A stretch of 64,000 nt of DNA, taken from positions 62,001 through 126,000 of the forward strand of contig JACQDB010000036.1 in NCBI GenBank assembly GCA_016201275.1, written 5' to 3'. The position numbers were made by a program, and so were the translations under genes. This DNA is from Acidobacteriota bacterium. GTDB lineage: Bacteria > Acidobacteriota > Blastocatellia > UBA7656. Numbering within the stretch: position 1 is the first letter of the stretch; each line of letters begins with the position of its first letter. Under the pieces are notes generated by a model. That model was not told the DNA's origin, did no database searches, and was given only the letters and a program-made list of their open reading frames with translations. Shown here piece after piece: positions 44,023-52,823 of this stretch.

Positions 44023-44616
44023 ATGACCGTGCCTCCAGTCAAGTTTAATGGAAAGTCCATGCGTGTTGGTGTGGCGATTGGCAATAAGCGGCATTCAATT
44101 CAAGAAGAGGCAACCTTATTTAGCAAGATTGATGATGCGAGTCGCAAAGATGAGTTAATCAAGCCTTTGAAATTCTTGGACAACAGATTGCGCGACTTAG
44201 CCGTTTCTGTCGCCAGCGGAACTCCGATGATAAATTGTGATATAGGTCTTGGGCAGCGAATTCCGCTTTCACAGATGGGTGAAGGTATGGCGCACTTCTT
44301 CTCTGTTATTTCTGAAATTGTTCATACGGCAAACGGAGTGGTGTTGATTGATGAAATAGATAATGGCTTGCACTACTCGGTAATGGTTGATGTTTGGAAA
44401 GCGATTGCCCAAGCCGCTGAAAAATCTGATACACAAATTTTTGCCACGACGCATAGCTTTGAGTGCATACGCGCTGCTCATCAGGCATTCTCGGAGCGAT
44501 ATGTTTATGATTTGCGATTGCATCGCCTGGAACGAGTTAAGGATGAAATTAGGGCGATCACTTATGACCAAGAGATGCTTGAGGCGGCGCTGATGACAGA
44601 CTTGGAGGTGCGTTGA
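44023..44616 (+). pseudogene. AAA15-type ATPase, 5'-truncated remnant
   Basis: 197 codons remain, and they match only the C-terminal half of an OLD/AAA15-type ATPase: the signature-like PLSQMGEGMAHFFSVISEIV (81-100), Walker B VVLIDEIDNGLHYSV (D110, E111) and the H-loop FATTHSFECI (H144). No Walker A (P-loop) is encoded upstream. The frame is cut five bases after the right end of a family-2 MITE (44017). The ATG at 44023 is merely the first one available. Without the P-loop the product should not hydrolyse ATP. Its stop overlaps the start of the DUF3226 gene, the usual coupled arrangement of such pairs. Confidence 0.8.
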
Positions 44617-45263
44617 TGATGGCTCCAATTCTTCCTCAAGGGCTACAACGAGCAGGGGCAAGGTCGCCCATCACGTACTCAAAAGTTTTACTGGTCGAAG
44701 GACAGACGCCGTTTCAGTTTTTCAAAGCACTATTAAAAAATCTAGGGTTGGATAATCAAATTGAGATTCGTAACTTTGGTGGCGTAAGGGATGTCGCCGC
44801 CTTTCTCAAGGCTCTTGTTGGCACGGATGGTTTTGATCAAGTCCTCTCTCTTGGTCTTGTGCGTGATGCTGAAGAAAATGCCCTCAGTGCCTTTGATTCC
44901 GTAACGGATTGCCTGAAACGCGCAAGCTTGAACTCGCCTTCAACGCCTGCCGCCAGATCTCAGGGAACCCCTGTGATCTCCATTTTTATTTTGCCTGACA
45001 ACACCCAATCGGGAATGCTGGAAACCCTCTATTTGCAAGCCGTCAGCAATGATTCAGCAATGAAGTGTATAGATGAATTCTTTGATTGTTTAAGTGGAAA
45101 AGGCGTTCAACTGCCTGATAATTTAGATAAAGCTCGGATTCAAACCTATCTTGCTTCAAGAGAAAAATCAGGCTTGCTTCTTGGTCAAGCCGCGCACGCC
45201 GGTTATTTATTTTGGGGTCATCCAGCCTTCGATTCGCTGAAACAATTTTTGCTCTCTCTCTGA
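44616..45263 (+). CDS. DUF3226 (TOPRIM-like) partner of the AAA15 ATPase
   Basis: A 215-residue protein. KVLLVEGQTPFQFFKALL (23-40) carries the TOPRIM-type glutamate E29, and GLVRDAEENALSAF (80-94) the acidic D84/E86. The start overlaps the ATPase stop (TGATG), with GGAGGTG upstream. TOPRIM-like proteins next to AAA15 ATPases occur in anti-phage modules such as OLD-type and PARIS-like systems, where the second protein is the nuclease or effector. This frame is intact, but its ATPase is broken, so the module is probably inactive. It abuts rho convergently: the two stops touch. Confidence 0.72.
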   Translation: MMAPILPQGLQRAGARSPITYSKVLLVEGQTPFQFFKALLKNLGLDNQIEIRNFGGVRDVAAFLKALVGTDGFDQVLSLGLVRDAEENALSAFDSVTDCLKRASLNSPSTPAARSQGTPVISIFILPDNTQSGMLETLYLQAVSNDSAMKCIDEFFDCLSGKGVQLPDNLDKARIQTYLASREKSGLLLGQAAHAGYLFWGHPAFDSLKQFLLSL

Positions 45264-46379
45264 TTACTTGATCGAATCAAGAAACTCGCGGTTGGTTTTG
45301 GTCTCTTGCAGTTTCTTTATCAGCATCTCCATCGCTTCCGTAGGTTTTTTCTCTGCCAGAGCGCGGCGCAACAGGGTTATCTTTGGCAAGGTCTCGGCGT
45401 CAAAAAGTTTCTCTTCTTTGCGCGTCCCGGATTTTGAAATGTCAATCGCCGGAAAGACGCGGCGTTCAGCGAGCCTTCTATCCAAAACGATTTCTGAATT
45501 GCCTGTGCCTTTGAACTCCTGAAAGATGACTTCATCCATTTGGCTGCCGGTGTCTATCAAGGCAGTGCCGATAATCGTTAAGCTGCCGCCCTCTTCGGCC
45601 TTGCGCGCCGCGCCGAAAAATTTTCGCGGAAATTCCATCGCCCGCGAATCCACACCGCCAGACATAGTGCGCCCACGCCGGTTGGTGTCGCGATTGGAGG
45701 CGCGTGCCAAGCGCGTAATCGAATCAAGCAACATCACCACATCTTTGCCGCTTTCGACCAGGCGCTTGACGTGTTCCAACATCAAACGGGCAACTTGTAA
45801 ATGCAGATCATTTTCTTGATCGGACGACGAGGCAATGACTTCGCCGCGCACGCGGCGTTTCAAGTGCGTGACCTCTTCGGGGCGCTCGTCAATCAATAAA
45901 ACCACCAGCAGACATTCCGGGTGATTGTCGGCTACGGATTCGGCGATCTCTTCAATCAAAGTGGTCTTGCCGGTTTTGGGCGGCGCGACAATCAAGCCGC
46001 GCTGGCCTTTGCCAATCGGCGCGATTAAATCAATGACGCGCATCGAAAGCTTGTCATTGCCCAACGACAACTCTAATCGTTCGGTCGGGTCAACGCTGGT
46101 GAGTTGATTAAAATCCGGTCTCTGCGTATAGGCTTCCAGGCTTAATTCATTGATGCTTTCGAGAGTTTCCAGAGCCTCGGCCTGACTGCGCCCACCGGGC
46201 GCTGGGGCGCTGGTGCCGCACAGCAAAACGCCTTCGCGCAGCTTGAATTGCTGAATCAGATGGCGCGGCACGAAGAAGTCTTTGGGGGTGGGCAGAAAGT
46301 TATTGCTCATCTGACGCAGAAAGCCAAAGCCTTTTTCGTGAATTTGTAAAACCCCTGTAGCCATTGGTTGTGATTCCAT
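45264..46379 (-). CDS. rho: Transcription termination factor Rho (short N-terminus)
   Basis: A 371-residue RNA-dependent ATPase that ends transcription. The sequence begins directly at the RNA-binding OB-fold (TGVLQIHEKGFGFLRQ) without the N-terminal helix bundle of the 419-residue E. coli protein. Walker A is VAPPKTGKTTL (131-141), Walker B VVMLLDSITRLAR and the R-loop region NRRGRTMSGGVDS. The loop after the OB-fold (CGTSAPAPGGRSQAEALE) is also shortened. The ATG at 46379 has AAAGGATG upstream. It is 39 bases downstream of recQ on the same strand. Confidence 0.96.
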   Translation of the reverse strand: MESQPMATGVLQIHEKGFGFLRQMSNNFLPTPKDFFVPRHLIQQFKLREGVLLCGTSAPAPGGRSQAEALETLESINELSLEAYTQRPDFNQLTSVDPTERLELSLGNDKLSMRVIDLIAPIGKGQRGLIVAPPKTGKTTLIEEIAESVADNHPECLLVVLLIDERPEEVTHLKRRVRGEVIASSSDQENDLHLQVARLMLEHVKRLVESGKDVVMLLDSITRLARASNRDTNRRGRTMSGGVDSRAMEFPRKFFGAARKAEEGGSLTIIGTALIDTGSQMDEVIFQEFKGTGNSEIVLDRRLAERRVFPAIDISKSGTRKEEKLFDAETLPKITLLRRALAEKKPTEAMEMLIKKLQETKTNREFLDSIK

Positions 46380-46418
46380 TATGAAACATCCTTTAAAAGA
46401 TTTTGGCTCTTCTCATTT

Positions 46419-48683
46419 TCACTGCGGTAAATCAAGCAGCACCTCTGTTTCGCCGAGCATCACTTCACGCCCCAAGGTCGTCAGCCCTGCGATGGGGTAC
46501 ACGCCTTCCTTGATGGTGATGCAATCGGCCTGAATCAACGCTTTGATATAAGCTGATATTTCATCCTGCGACAACTCTTTCAACAAGCCATAAGTCGAAA
46601 GTTGATCGAGATGATTTTCCCTGATCTGTTTCGATTTCGAGCCTTTCAAGACAGCGGCAACCGCGCCTTTGCCGAAGCGGTTTTTCATACGCGCCACGCA
46701 ACTCAAAATCTTTTTCACTACAATTACCTCCGCCGCCGTCAACTGGCGTCCGCGAGCCTGTAGCGCTGCAACCGGCGGCGCATTCTGCAAGGCATCGCGT
46801 TCCGATAGTTGCCGCAGTTGATTGCGTAAGGCGGCTCCTTTGGGCGCTTGGTCGAGCAACTGTTTGTCATAATCACTCGGCGCAGCAGGACGGCTAGGCG
46901 GCACGGTGTGAACGCTTGTTGGAGCCGCGCCGGGGATGGTCAACGTCCCTGGTTTTGCCGGAGCCGGAGAAATTTGCAACGAACCTGCATGAGGCGCGCA
47001 GCTAGAACAAGTGCCGCAGTTGACGATGTGTTTGCGCTCGCCGAAATAATTTAAGATAAAGCCGCGAAGACATTTCTTATAATACCCGTAATCGAGCATC
47101 TTTCGCATCTTCCATTGTTCAGCCGCCAAACGCGCCGCCAACTCTTTTCTATCGAAGCGCAAAACTTTCGGCGGCTCTTGGTCTAAAATATGAATGCCGC
47201 GCCCTTGATAGGCATTGCGATATTCAAGCACGCCGAGCGCCGATAGATTCGACAGGGCTCTCCGAACTTCGTTTTCACTCAAGCCGAGCGTTGCGATAAT
47301 CGCATTCACATCGAACTCGGCGGGCTGGCGTTGGCTGACATTGCGATTGAAGATCAAATCGCGCAGCACGCCGCCTTCATTCAATTCATCCGAAACGGCG
47401 GCGAGCGCTTCATCTATAGACCTTTGCAACGACGCCAACAAGGCGGTATTCGCGGGGCGACCTCTTTCGATATGCCCGGCTTTTTCCAGCACCACGAGCG
47501 CCGAATAAATAGACATTTCATTTTTGACGCGCAAGCGCGCCGCTATCTCTTTGGCCGACAACTCGACATATTCGCTTCCGCAACCGGCGATCTCTTCATA
47601 GACATCTTCAATTAATTCGGGTGGCGGGTGCGAGCCTTCTATGAAAAACTGCTGCGTGCGGGTGTCTGCATAATTGAACAGCAATAGGCAATCCGATGGC
47701 AACCCATCACGACCGGCGCGCCCGACTTCCTGATAATAGGCTTCGATGGTGCCGGGAATATGATAATGCACCACGAAGCGTATGTCCGATTTATCTATGC
47801 CCATGCCGAAAGCGTTGGTAGCGATAATCGCTTGGCAGTCGCCGCTCATGAATTTTTCCTGCGCCCGCGACCGCTCCTGGTCGGTCAAGCCCGCGTGATA
47901 AGCCTCGACATCCAAATCCGCCATCTTGAGTTTGGCGGAAATCTGTTCGACGGCTTTGCGAGTGGCGGCGTAAATAATGCCGGAGCCTTTTGATGCGGTT
48001 AAGAGATTTTTTATCGTTGTCAGTTTCTCTTTTTCGGTCGCCGTATGCAACACGCGCAAGGCCAGATTCGGGCGGTCAAATCCGGCTACGAAGACGCGGG
48101 GATTTTCCAAGCCGAGTTGCGCCGAGATGTCTTCGCGGACTTTTTGCGTCGCCGTCGCGGTCAAGGCTATGACCTGCGGGTTGCCCAATTGCTCGGACGC
48201 CTGTTTGAGTTTCAAATAATCGGGGCGAAAATCATGCCCCCAATGCGATATGCAGTGCGCTTCATCAATGGCCAGCAAACGCACGCCGATTTCGGAAATG
48301 GATTCGATGAAGGCTTCGCTGCGAAAGCGTTCGGGAGCGATATAGACCAGCTTATAAACGCCGCGACGGATTTCGCTCAAACGCTTTTTCAATTCGCCAT
48401 AAGCCAGCGAACTGTTGATGAAAGTTGTAGGAATTTTGCGGGCGATGAGCGCGTCAACCTGGTCTTTCATCAGCGCGATGAGCGGCGAAACCACCAGCGT
48501 CACGCCGTCTAACATCATCGCTGGCAGTTGATAGCACAGCGATTTCCCGCCACCCGTAGGCATGACGACTACCGCGTTTTCGCCTTTTAAGACCGCGTCA
48601 ATAACTTCGGCCTGTCCTTCACGAAACTCGGTAAAGCCAAAATGAATTTGCAGAGCTTGCCGCGCTCTGACCTCAACGCTCAC
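46419..48683 (-). CDS. recQ: ATP-dependent DNA helicase RecQ
   Basis: A 754-residue superfamily 2 helicase that unwinds DNA 3' to 5' in repair and recombination. Walker A is MPTGGGKSLC (41-50), the DEAH box reads AIDEAHCISHWGHDFR, TATAT is motif III and EAYYQEVGRAGRDG motif VI. The zinc-binding domain shows KKCLRG and NCGTCSSC (four cysteines). A linker rich in A, P and S separates it from the C-terminal winged-helix part (SKQIRENHLDQLSTYGLLKE). No HRDC domain is seen. GTG start with GAGGAATT upstream. It probably forms an operon with rho. Confidence 0.94.
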   Translation of the reverse strand: MSVEVRARQALQIHFGFTEFREGQAEVIDAVLKGENAVVVMPTGGGKSLCYQLPAMMLDGVTLVVSPLIALMKDQVDALIARKIPTTFINSSLAYGELKKRLSEIRRGVYKLVYIAPERFRSEAFIESISEIGVRLLAIDEAHCISHWGHDFRPDYLKLKQASEQLGNPQVIALTATATQKVREDISAQLGLENPRVFVAGFDRPNLALRVLHTATEKEKLTTIKNLLTASKGSGIIYAATRKAVEQISAKLKMADLDVEAYHAGLTDQERSRAQEKFMSGDCQAIIATNAFGMGIDKSDIRFVVHYHIPGTIEAYYQEVGRAGRDGLPSDCLLLFNYADTRTQQFFIEGSHPPPELIEDVYEEIAGCGSEYVELSAKEIAARLRVKNEMSIYSALVVLEKAGHIERGRPANTALLASLQRSIDEALAAVSDELNEGGVLRDLIFNRNVSQRQPAEFDVNAIIATLGLSENEVRRALSNLSALGVLEYRNAYQGRGIHILDQEPPKVLRFDRKELAARLAAEQWKMRKMLDYGYYKKCLRGFILNYFGERKHIVNCGTCSSCAPHAGSLQISPAPAKPGTLTIPGAAPTSVHTVPPSRPAAPSDYDKQLLDQAPKGAALRNQLRQLSERDALQNAPPVAALQARGRQLTAAEVIVVKKILSCVARMKNRFGKGAVAAVLKGSKSKQIRENHLDQLSTYGLLKELSQDEISAYIKALIQADCITIKEGVYPIAGLTTLGREVMLGETEVLLDLPQ

Positions 48684-48824
48684 AATAAATTCCTCAAAAA
48701 AACTCAGCCGATCTGGAGTGATGCAACGCGAAAGGGTTGGCTGAATGACAAAGATAGCACGGCGCGTGAAGCATACTCAAATTTGCATTCCAATCTGCAT
48801 AATAGTTGTGCCACAATCTCGCCC

Positions 48825-49406
48825 ATGATGAGAAAAATTTACGCCCATTATGATGACGAAGGCATCACCGTTTATCAGGCTTTCAACCCTGCCATTGTCG
48901 AGGCAGCCATTGCCAAAGGCACTTTTGGCAGAGGCTTCAACTTGGAGCGTATGACTTGGATCAAGCCGTCTTTCGGCTGGATGCTGTACCGTTCCGGGTA
49001 TGCGGAAAAGCACAATCAGGAAGCCATTTTGAAAATCAAGCTGACGCATGAGGGGTTTCAGGAAATTCTCCGTCAATCGGTCGAAACCGTTTATAACCCC
49101 AAACTATTTGCCTCGGAAGCCCAGTGGAGAACGGCGTTGGCGAAATCGGAAGTACGTCATCAATGGGACCCTGAACGCGCCATCAACGGCGAAAAACTGG
49201 AGCGCAGAGCTATTCAAATCGGCATCAAAGGCGACACCGTTAAGCATTATGTCAACCAATGGATTTTGCGGCTTGAAGATGTCACTGCGCTTGCCAAACA
49301 GATTGCCTTGGCCAGCAAAGCCCGACGCCCTCTACCGTCGGTGCCTGAAGAGACCGTTTATCAAGTTGATGCAGCGTTGCAAAAAAGTCTAGGCATAAGT
49401 GTATAG
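48825..49406 (+). CDS. DUF4291 family protein
   Basis: A 193-residue protein that begins MRKIYAHYDDEGITVYQAFN after a first Met, as DUF4291 proteins do. MTWIKPSFGWMLYRSGY and VRHQWDPERAINGEKLERRA are family-typical. Function is unknown; members occur widely in bacteria and fungi as single-copy soluble proteins. The ATG at 48825 (or 48828) is chosen because the frame upstream overlaps the divergent recQ gene. No operon partner. Confidence 0.85.
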   Translation: MMRKIYAHYDDEGITVYQAFNPAIVEAAIAKGTFGRGFNLERMTWIKPSFGWMLYRSGYAEKHNQEAILKIKLTHEGFQEILRQSVETVYNPKLFASEAQWRTALAKSEVRHQWDPERAINGEKLERRAIQIGIKGDTVKHYVNQWILRLEDVTALAKQIALASKARRPLPSVPEETVYQVDAALQKSLGISV

Positions 49407-49867
49407 CAATGGGCGCAAGTAAAAGTGCGACGCCAGCAAAAAAAAGCTTCCTTGTCGCAGCCTTGAAAGGGCGAAATTCTATAGCCTAGTGCATCGCGCT
49501 AGGAAAGCGACCGCCCCAACGACTAGCCCTGCAAGGGCGCAATACTTCACGCCGTCAACTATTATGCCCTTTCAGGGCTAGGAACGGATGGCCAGTGCGT
49601 CCCCAGCCCGTTGGACTGGGCTATTAAATTTCGCCCTTTCCGGGCTGGGAACTCGCGCCGACGACAACGGCTGGTCACACCACTGTCCGAAACCGTGTCT
49701 CACTTTTACTTGCACCCTATAGCAATTGAGGGCGTAAGGGTCGAGAGCGATTCCCCAATGGCGAGTGCTGAAGCTTGCTTCCCGCCAGCGGTTTCTCTAC
49801 GGCGTCGGTCCGTACCTGATGACGGCTTTGACCAGGTGCGCGATGGAAAAATCGGTCTGAACCATCT
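49407..49867. other. Intergenic region with four GCCCT/AGGGC palindromes
   Basis: No gene is supported. Between about 49458 and 49650 four short REP-like hairpins occur (CCTTGAAAGGGCG, GCCCTGCAAGGGC, GCCCTTTCAGGGC, CGCCCTTTCCGGGC), alternating with GCAATACTTCA- or TATTAAATTTCGC-type spacers. The remainder shows nothing recognisable. Confidence 0.65.
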
Positions 49868-49896
49868 TTGACATTGGCTGAGGGGATGCCTACAAT
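49868..49896 (+). promoter_or_regulatory. Strong sigma-70 promoter of the cobalamin adenosyltransferase gene
   Basis: TTGACA (49868-49873), a 17-base spacer and TACAAT (49891-49896). Transcription would start near 49903, about 20 nt before the ATG, leaving no room for a cobalamin riboswitch. Confidence 0.72.
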
Positions 49897-49923
49897 TGCG
49901 AGTCTATCGTTGCGAGCAGACAG

Positions 49924-50487
49924 ATGCGAATATCAAAAGTTTATACCAAGACCGGCGACCGTGGCGAAACCTCTTTGGTGGGCGGCAAGCGTGTCAGCAA
50001 AGCCTGCCAGCGGGTCAACGCTTATGGCGAAGTTGACGAATTGAACTCGATCATCGGGTTGGCTCGCGCTTATCTGAATGATCGTGAAATTGATGACGCT
50101 TTGAGTTTGCTGCAAAATGATCTGTTCACTTTGGGCGCAGATTTAGCAAGCCCTGCCGAAATTCAAGTGCCGCGCATCAACGACGACTTCATCACCACTT
50201 TGGAAGAATTAGCCGATCAGTTTTTGCAGGAACTGGAACCCTTACAAGAATTCATACTGCCCGGTGGTTGTCAGGCGGGCGCGGCTTTGCATCTGGCGCG
50301 CACCGTGGCGCGGCGCAGCGAACGTCAGGTCGTCGCGCTGACGAGCGAAGAAGAAGTAAACCCGGCGGCGATTATCTATTTGAATCGCCTCTCCGATTTG
50401 TTGTTCATTCTGGCGCGACTGGCCAACAAACGCGCCGGAGTGCCGGAAAAGATGACCGATTTCAGCAAAAGGAAAAAACAGTCTTGA
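49924..50487 (+). CDS. Cob(I)yrinic acid a,c-diamide adenosyltransferase, PduO type
   Basis: A 187-residue cytoplasmic enzyme that transfers the adenosyl group of ATP to cob(I)alamin to make coenzyme B12. Motifs: [20 protein letters not shown] (nucleotide binding, 7-26), [36 protein letters not shown] and RRSERQVV, then [14 protein letters not shown]. The ATG at 49924 follows a strong promoter. Its stop lies at the left arm of a heptamer-repeat hairpin that separates it from accD. Confidence 0.95.
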   Translation: MRISKVYTKTGDRGETSLVGGKRVSKACQRVNAYGEVDELNSIIGLARAYLNDREIDDALSLLQNDLFTLGADLASPAEIQVPRINDDFITTLEELADQFLQELEPLQEFILPGGCQAGAALHLARTVARRSERQVVALTSEEEVNPAAIIYLNRLSDLLFILARLANKRAGVPEKMTDFSKRKKQS

Positions 50488-50537
50488 GTCCTGAGTCCTT
50501 AGTCCGGCGTCTGATGACGGACTAAGGACTCAGGACT
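50487..50537. repeat. Heptamer-type perfect 20-bp hairpin before accD
   Basis: AGTCCTGAGTCCTTAGTCCG (50487-50506) pairs perfectly with 50518-50537 around an 11-base loop. The arms are built from 7-base steps (GTCCTGA, GTCCTTA, GTCC). The element begins at the last base of the adenosyltransferase stop codon and ends 17 bases before the accD start. Confidence 0.88.
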
Positions 50538-50554
50538 GTTGGACGAAATGAACG

Positions 50555-51409
50555 ATGGCCTGGTTTAGACGAAAACAGAATCCGCAAGCGCCCACGCCAA
50601 ATGAACAGCGCACGGTAAAGACCGAAGGCTTGTTTGCCAAATGTGATGGCTGTGGGCAATCGCTGTTTATCAAAGAACTCGAAGACAATCTGCACGTCTG
50701 CCCCAAGTGCAATCATCATAATCGCATCAGCGCCGTGGACCGGCTGCATTTGATTTTCGATGACGAAGCGTGGGTGGAGTGGGACGCCAATCTGGCCTCG
50801 AATGACCCGTTGAATTTTTTCGATAAAAAATCTTACGCCGAACGCTTGCAAGCCATGCAGGAAAGCACAGGCTTACTTGATGCTCTCATCACTGGCGAAG
50901 GCCAGGTCGGCGGTTATCCAACGATAATCTGTTCGATAGAGTTGGCCTTTGTTGGCGGCTCTATAGGCTCTGTGGTTGGCGAAAAGATTTCGCGGGCGAT
51001 TGAACGCGCACTGGATAAGCGCGCCGCTTTGCTTATCTTTTCGGCATCGGGTGGAATGCGTATGCAGGAAGGCGTGATGTCGTTGATGCAGATGGCCAAG
51101 ATTTCCGCCGGGCTGGCGCGTTTGGATGAACAGGGGCTGCCGTTTATTTCGGTGCTGACCGATCCGACCACCGGCGGCGTCACCGCGAGTTTCGCCATGC
51201 TCGGCGATTTGAACATCGCCGAACCCGGCGCGCAAATTGGTTTTGCCGGGCCCAGAGTCATCGAGCAGACCATCCGTCAGAAACTCCCCGAAGGTTTTCA
51301 ACGCTCCGAATTTTTGCTCGAACACGGAATGCTGGACGCCGTAGTGGAACGCAAAGACTTGAAGAAGTTTATCATCAGCGCGCTCGATTTCATGTTGAAA
51401 AAGCCATAA
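50555..51409 (+). CDS. accD: Acetyl-CoA carboxylase carboxyltransferase subunit beta
   Basis: A 284-residue subunit that, with AccA, transfers carboxyl from biotin to acetyl-CoA to give malonyl-CoA for fatty acid synthesis. A four-cysteine zinc ribbon (C30, C33, C49, C52: CDGCG and CPKC) precedes the crotonase-like core (FSASGGMRMQEGVMSLMQMA; LTDPTTGGVTASFAMLGD; GFAGPRVIEQTIRQKLPEGF). Length is normal. It is followed by folC after 79 bases, a common accD-folC pairing in bacteria. accA is not in the window. Confidence 0.97.
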   Translation: MAWFRRKQNPQAPTPNEQRTVKTEGLFAKCDGCGQSLFIKELEDNLHVCPKCNHHNRISAVDRLHLIFDDEAWVEWDANLASNDPLNFFDKKSYAERLQAMQESTGLLDALITGEGQVGGYPTIICSIELAFVGGSIGSVVGEKISRAIERALDKRAALLIFSASGGMRMQEGVMSLMQMAKISAGLARLDEQGLPFISVLTDPTTGGVTASFAMLGDLNIAEPGAQIGFAGPRVIEQTIRQKLPEGFQRSEFLLEHGMLDAVVERKDLKKFIISALDFMLKKP

Positions 51410-51488
51410 CGCTTGAGCGCAAACTTGAGGAAGGACTGGCGCGTTAATGGGGTTTTCGGTGGGCTGAAAACGGTTTACCATTTTGCTG

Positions 51489-52814
51489 ATGAATTACAAC
51501 GAAGCTTTATCCTATCTTCTGGGCTTGGGCCACGAAGTGCTTGCCGCAAAATTCCGCCTCGAAAATATTCAGACGCTGCTGGAAGCGCTGGGCAATCCGC
51601 AACATTATTTTCACTCTCTATTGATTGCCGGAACCAATGGCAAAGGTTCGGTGGCGGCCATGCTGGATGCGGTGTTGCGCGAAGCCGGATTGCGAAGTGG
51701 GCTTTATACCTCGCCGCATCTGGTCCGTATAGAAGAGCGTATGCGGGTTGGCGGCGAGATGATTTCGCCTGATGAATTTGCCCGCTGCGCGACCTTGATT
51801 CGCCACACCGCCGAGCGCTTGGTCGCAGAGAAACGCTTGACCACGGTGCCGACATTTTTCGAGCAGGTGACGGCCATCGCGCTACACCATTTCAAAGAAA
51901 GCGGCGTCGAACTTGCGGTCTTGGAGGTAGGGCTTGGCGGCAGACTCGATGCCACCAATGCGGTGGAGCGCCTGCTGGCGATTGTCACGCCGATTGCTTT
52001 CGATCACCAAAATATTTTGGGCAACACTATCGCCGAAATCGCCGCCGAAAAAGCTGCCATCATTCAAGGCCAGGTGAAAACGGTTCTGGCGCGACAGGCA
52101 TATCAGGAGGCGGAAGAGGTTTTACGCAAACGCTGCGACGCGGTTGGCGTGACGCCCGTATGGGTTAAGCCGCCGGTCAATCTTCGATTGACGGAGTTTG
52201 GCAAACCGATGTTTGAATATCATTCGACCAAGGCAAGCGCTTATAAAGTAAAGTGCGGATTGCGCGGTCGTCATCAAGCCGACAATGCGGTGACGGTGAT
52301 TGAAGCGTGCGAAACGCTTTCGCAGTTGGGTTATTCGATCACGCGCTCGGCGATAGTTGCAGGGCTAGAAAAAGTTGCGTGGGCAGGGCGTTTGGAAGTC
52401 ATCAACCGCGAGCCGCTGTGGTTGTTGGATGGCGCGCACAACTGCGCTGGCGCGACAGTCTTGAAAGAGTTTTTACAGGAAAACTGGTCAGGCCACATCA
52501 CCTTGATTCTGGCAGTGATGCGCGACAAAGATGTTCAAGGCATCGCTGCCGAACTGTTTCCACTGGCGGCGCGGATTATTTTTACGCAGGTGGATGAATG
52601 GCGCGGCGCTTCCTTTGCAGAGGTGACGGCGAAGTTATCGGCGAGCAATCAAGCCATCCATTTTGCTGAGGGTGTCGAGGCGGCACTTGATGAAGCCAAC
52701 GCCTTGACGCCCGTTGATGGCTTGATTGTGGTCGCCGGTTCTTTGTACCTTGTAGGCGCAGTGAAAAAAATTTTGCAGAGCGATCAACACCAAACGAAAA
52801 GCGAGAACCGATAA
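51489..52814 (+). CDS. folC: Bifunctional dihydrofolate synthase / folylpolyglutamate synthase
   Basis: A 441-residue Mur-ligase-like enzyme that adds glutamate to dihydropteroate and to folates. The P-loop AGTNGKGSVAAMLDAV lies near residue 47. LEVGLGGRLDATNAV, TPIAFDHQNILGNT and the C-terminal LLDGAHNCAGATVLKEF are typical. The ATG at 51489 is chosen over an in-frame TTG six bases upstream. It lies in a plus-strand run from accD to the CPBP gene with short gaps. Confidence 0.95.
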   Translation: MNYNEALSYLLGLGHEVLAAKFRLENIQTLLEALGNPQHYFHSLLIAGTNGKGSVAAMLDAVLREAGLRSGLYTSPHLVRIEERMRVGGEMISPDEFARCATLIRHTAERLVAEKRLTTVPTFFEQVTAIALHHFKESGVELAVLEVGLGGRLDATNAVERLLAIVTPIAFDHQNILGNTIAEIAAEKAAIIQGQVKTVLARQAYQEAEEVLRKRCDAVGVTPVWVKPPVNLRLTEFGKPMFEYHSTKASAYKVKCGLRGRHQADNAVTVIEACETLSQLGYSITRSAIVAGLEKVAWAGRLEVINREPLWLLDGAHNCAGATVLKEFLQENWSGHITLILAVMRDKDVQGIAAELFPLAARIIFTQVDEWRGASFAEVTAKLSASNQAIHFAEGVEAALDEANALTPVDGLIVVAGSLYLVGAVKKILQSDQHQTKSENR

Positions 52815-52823
52815 CGAATCCTC

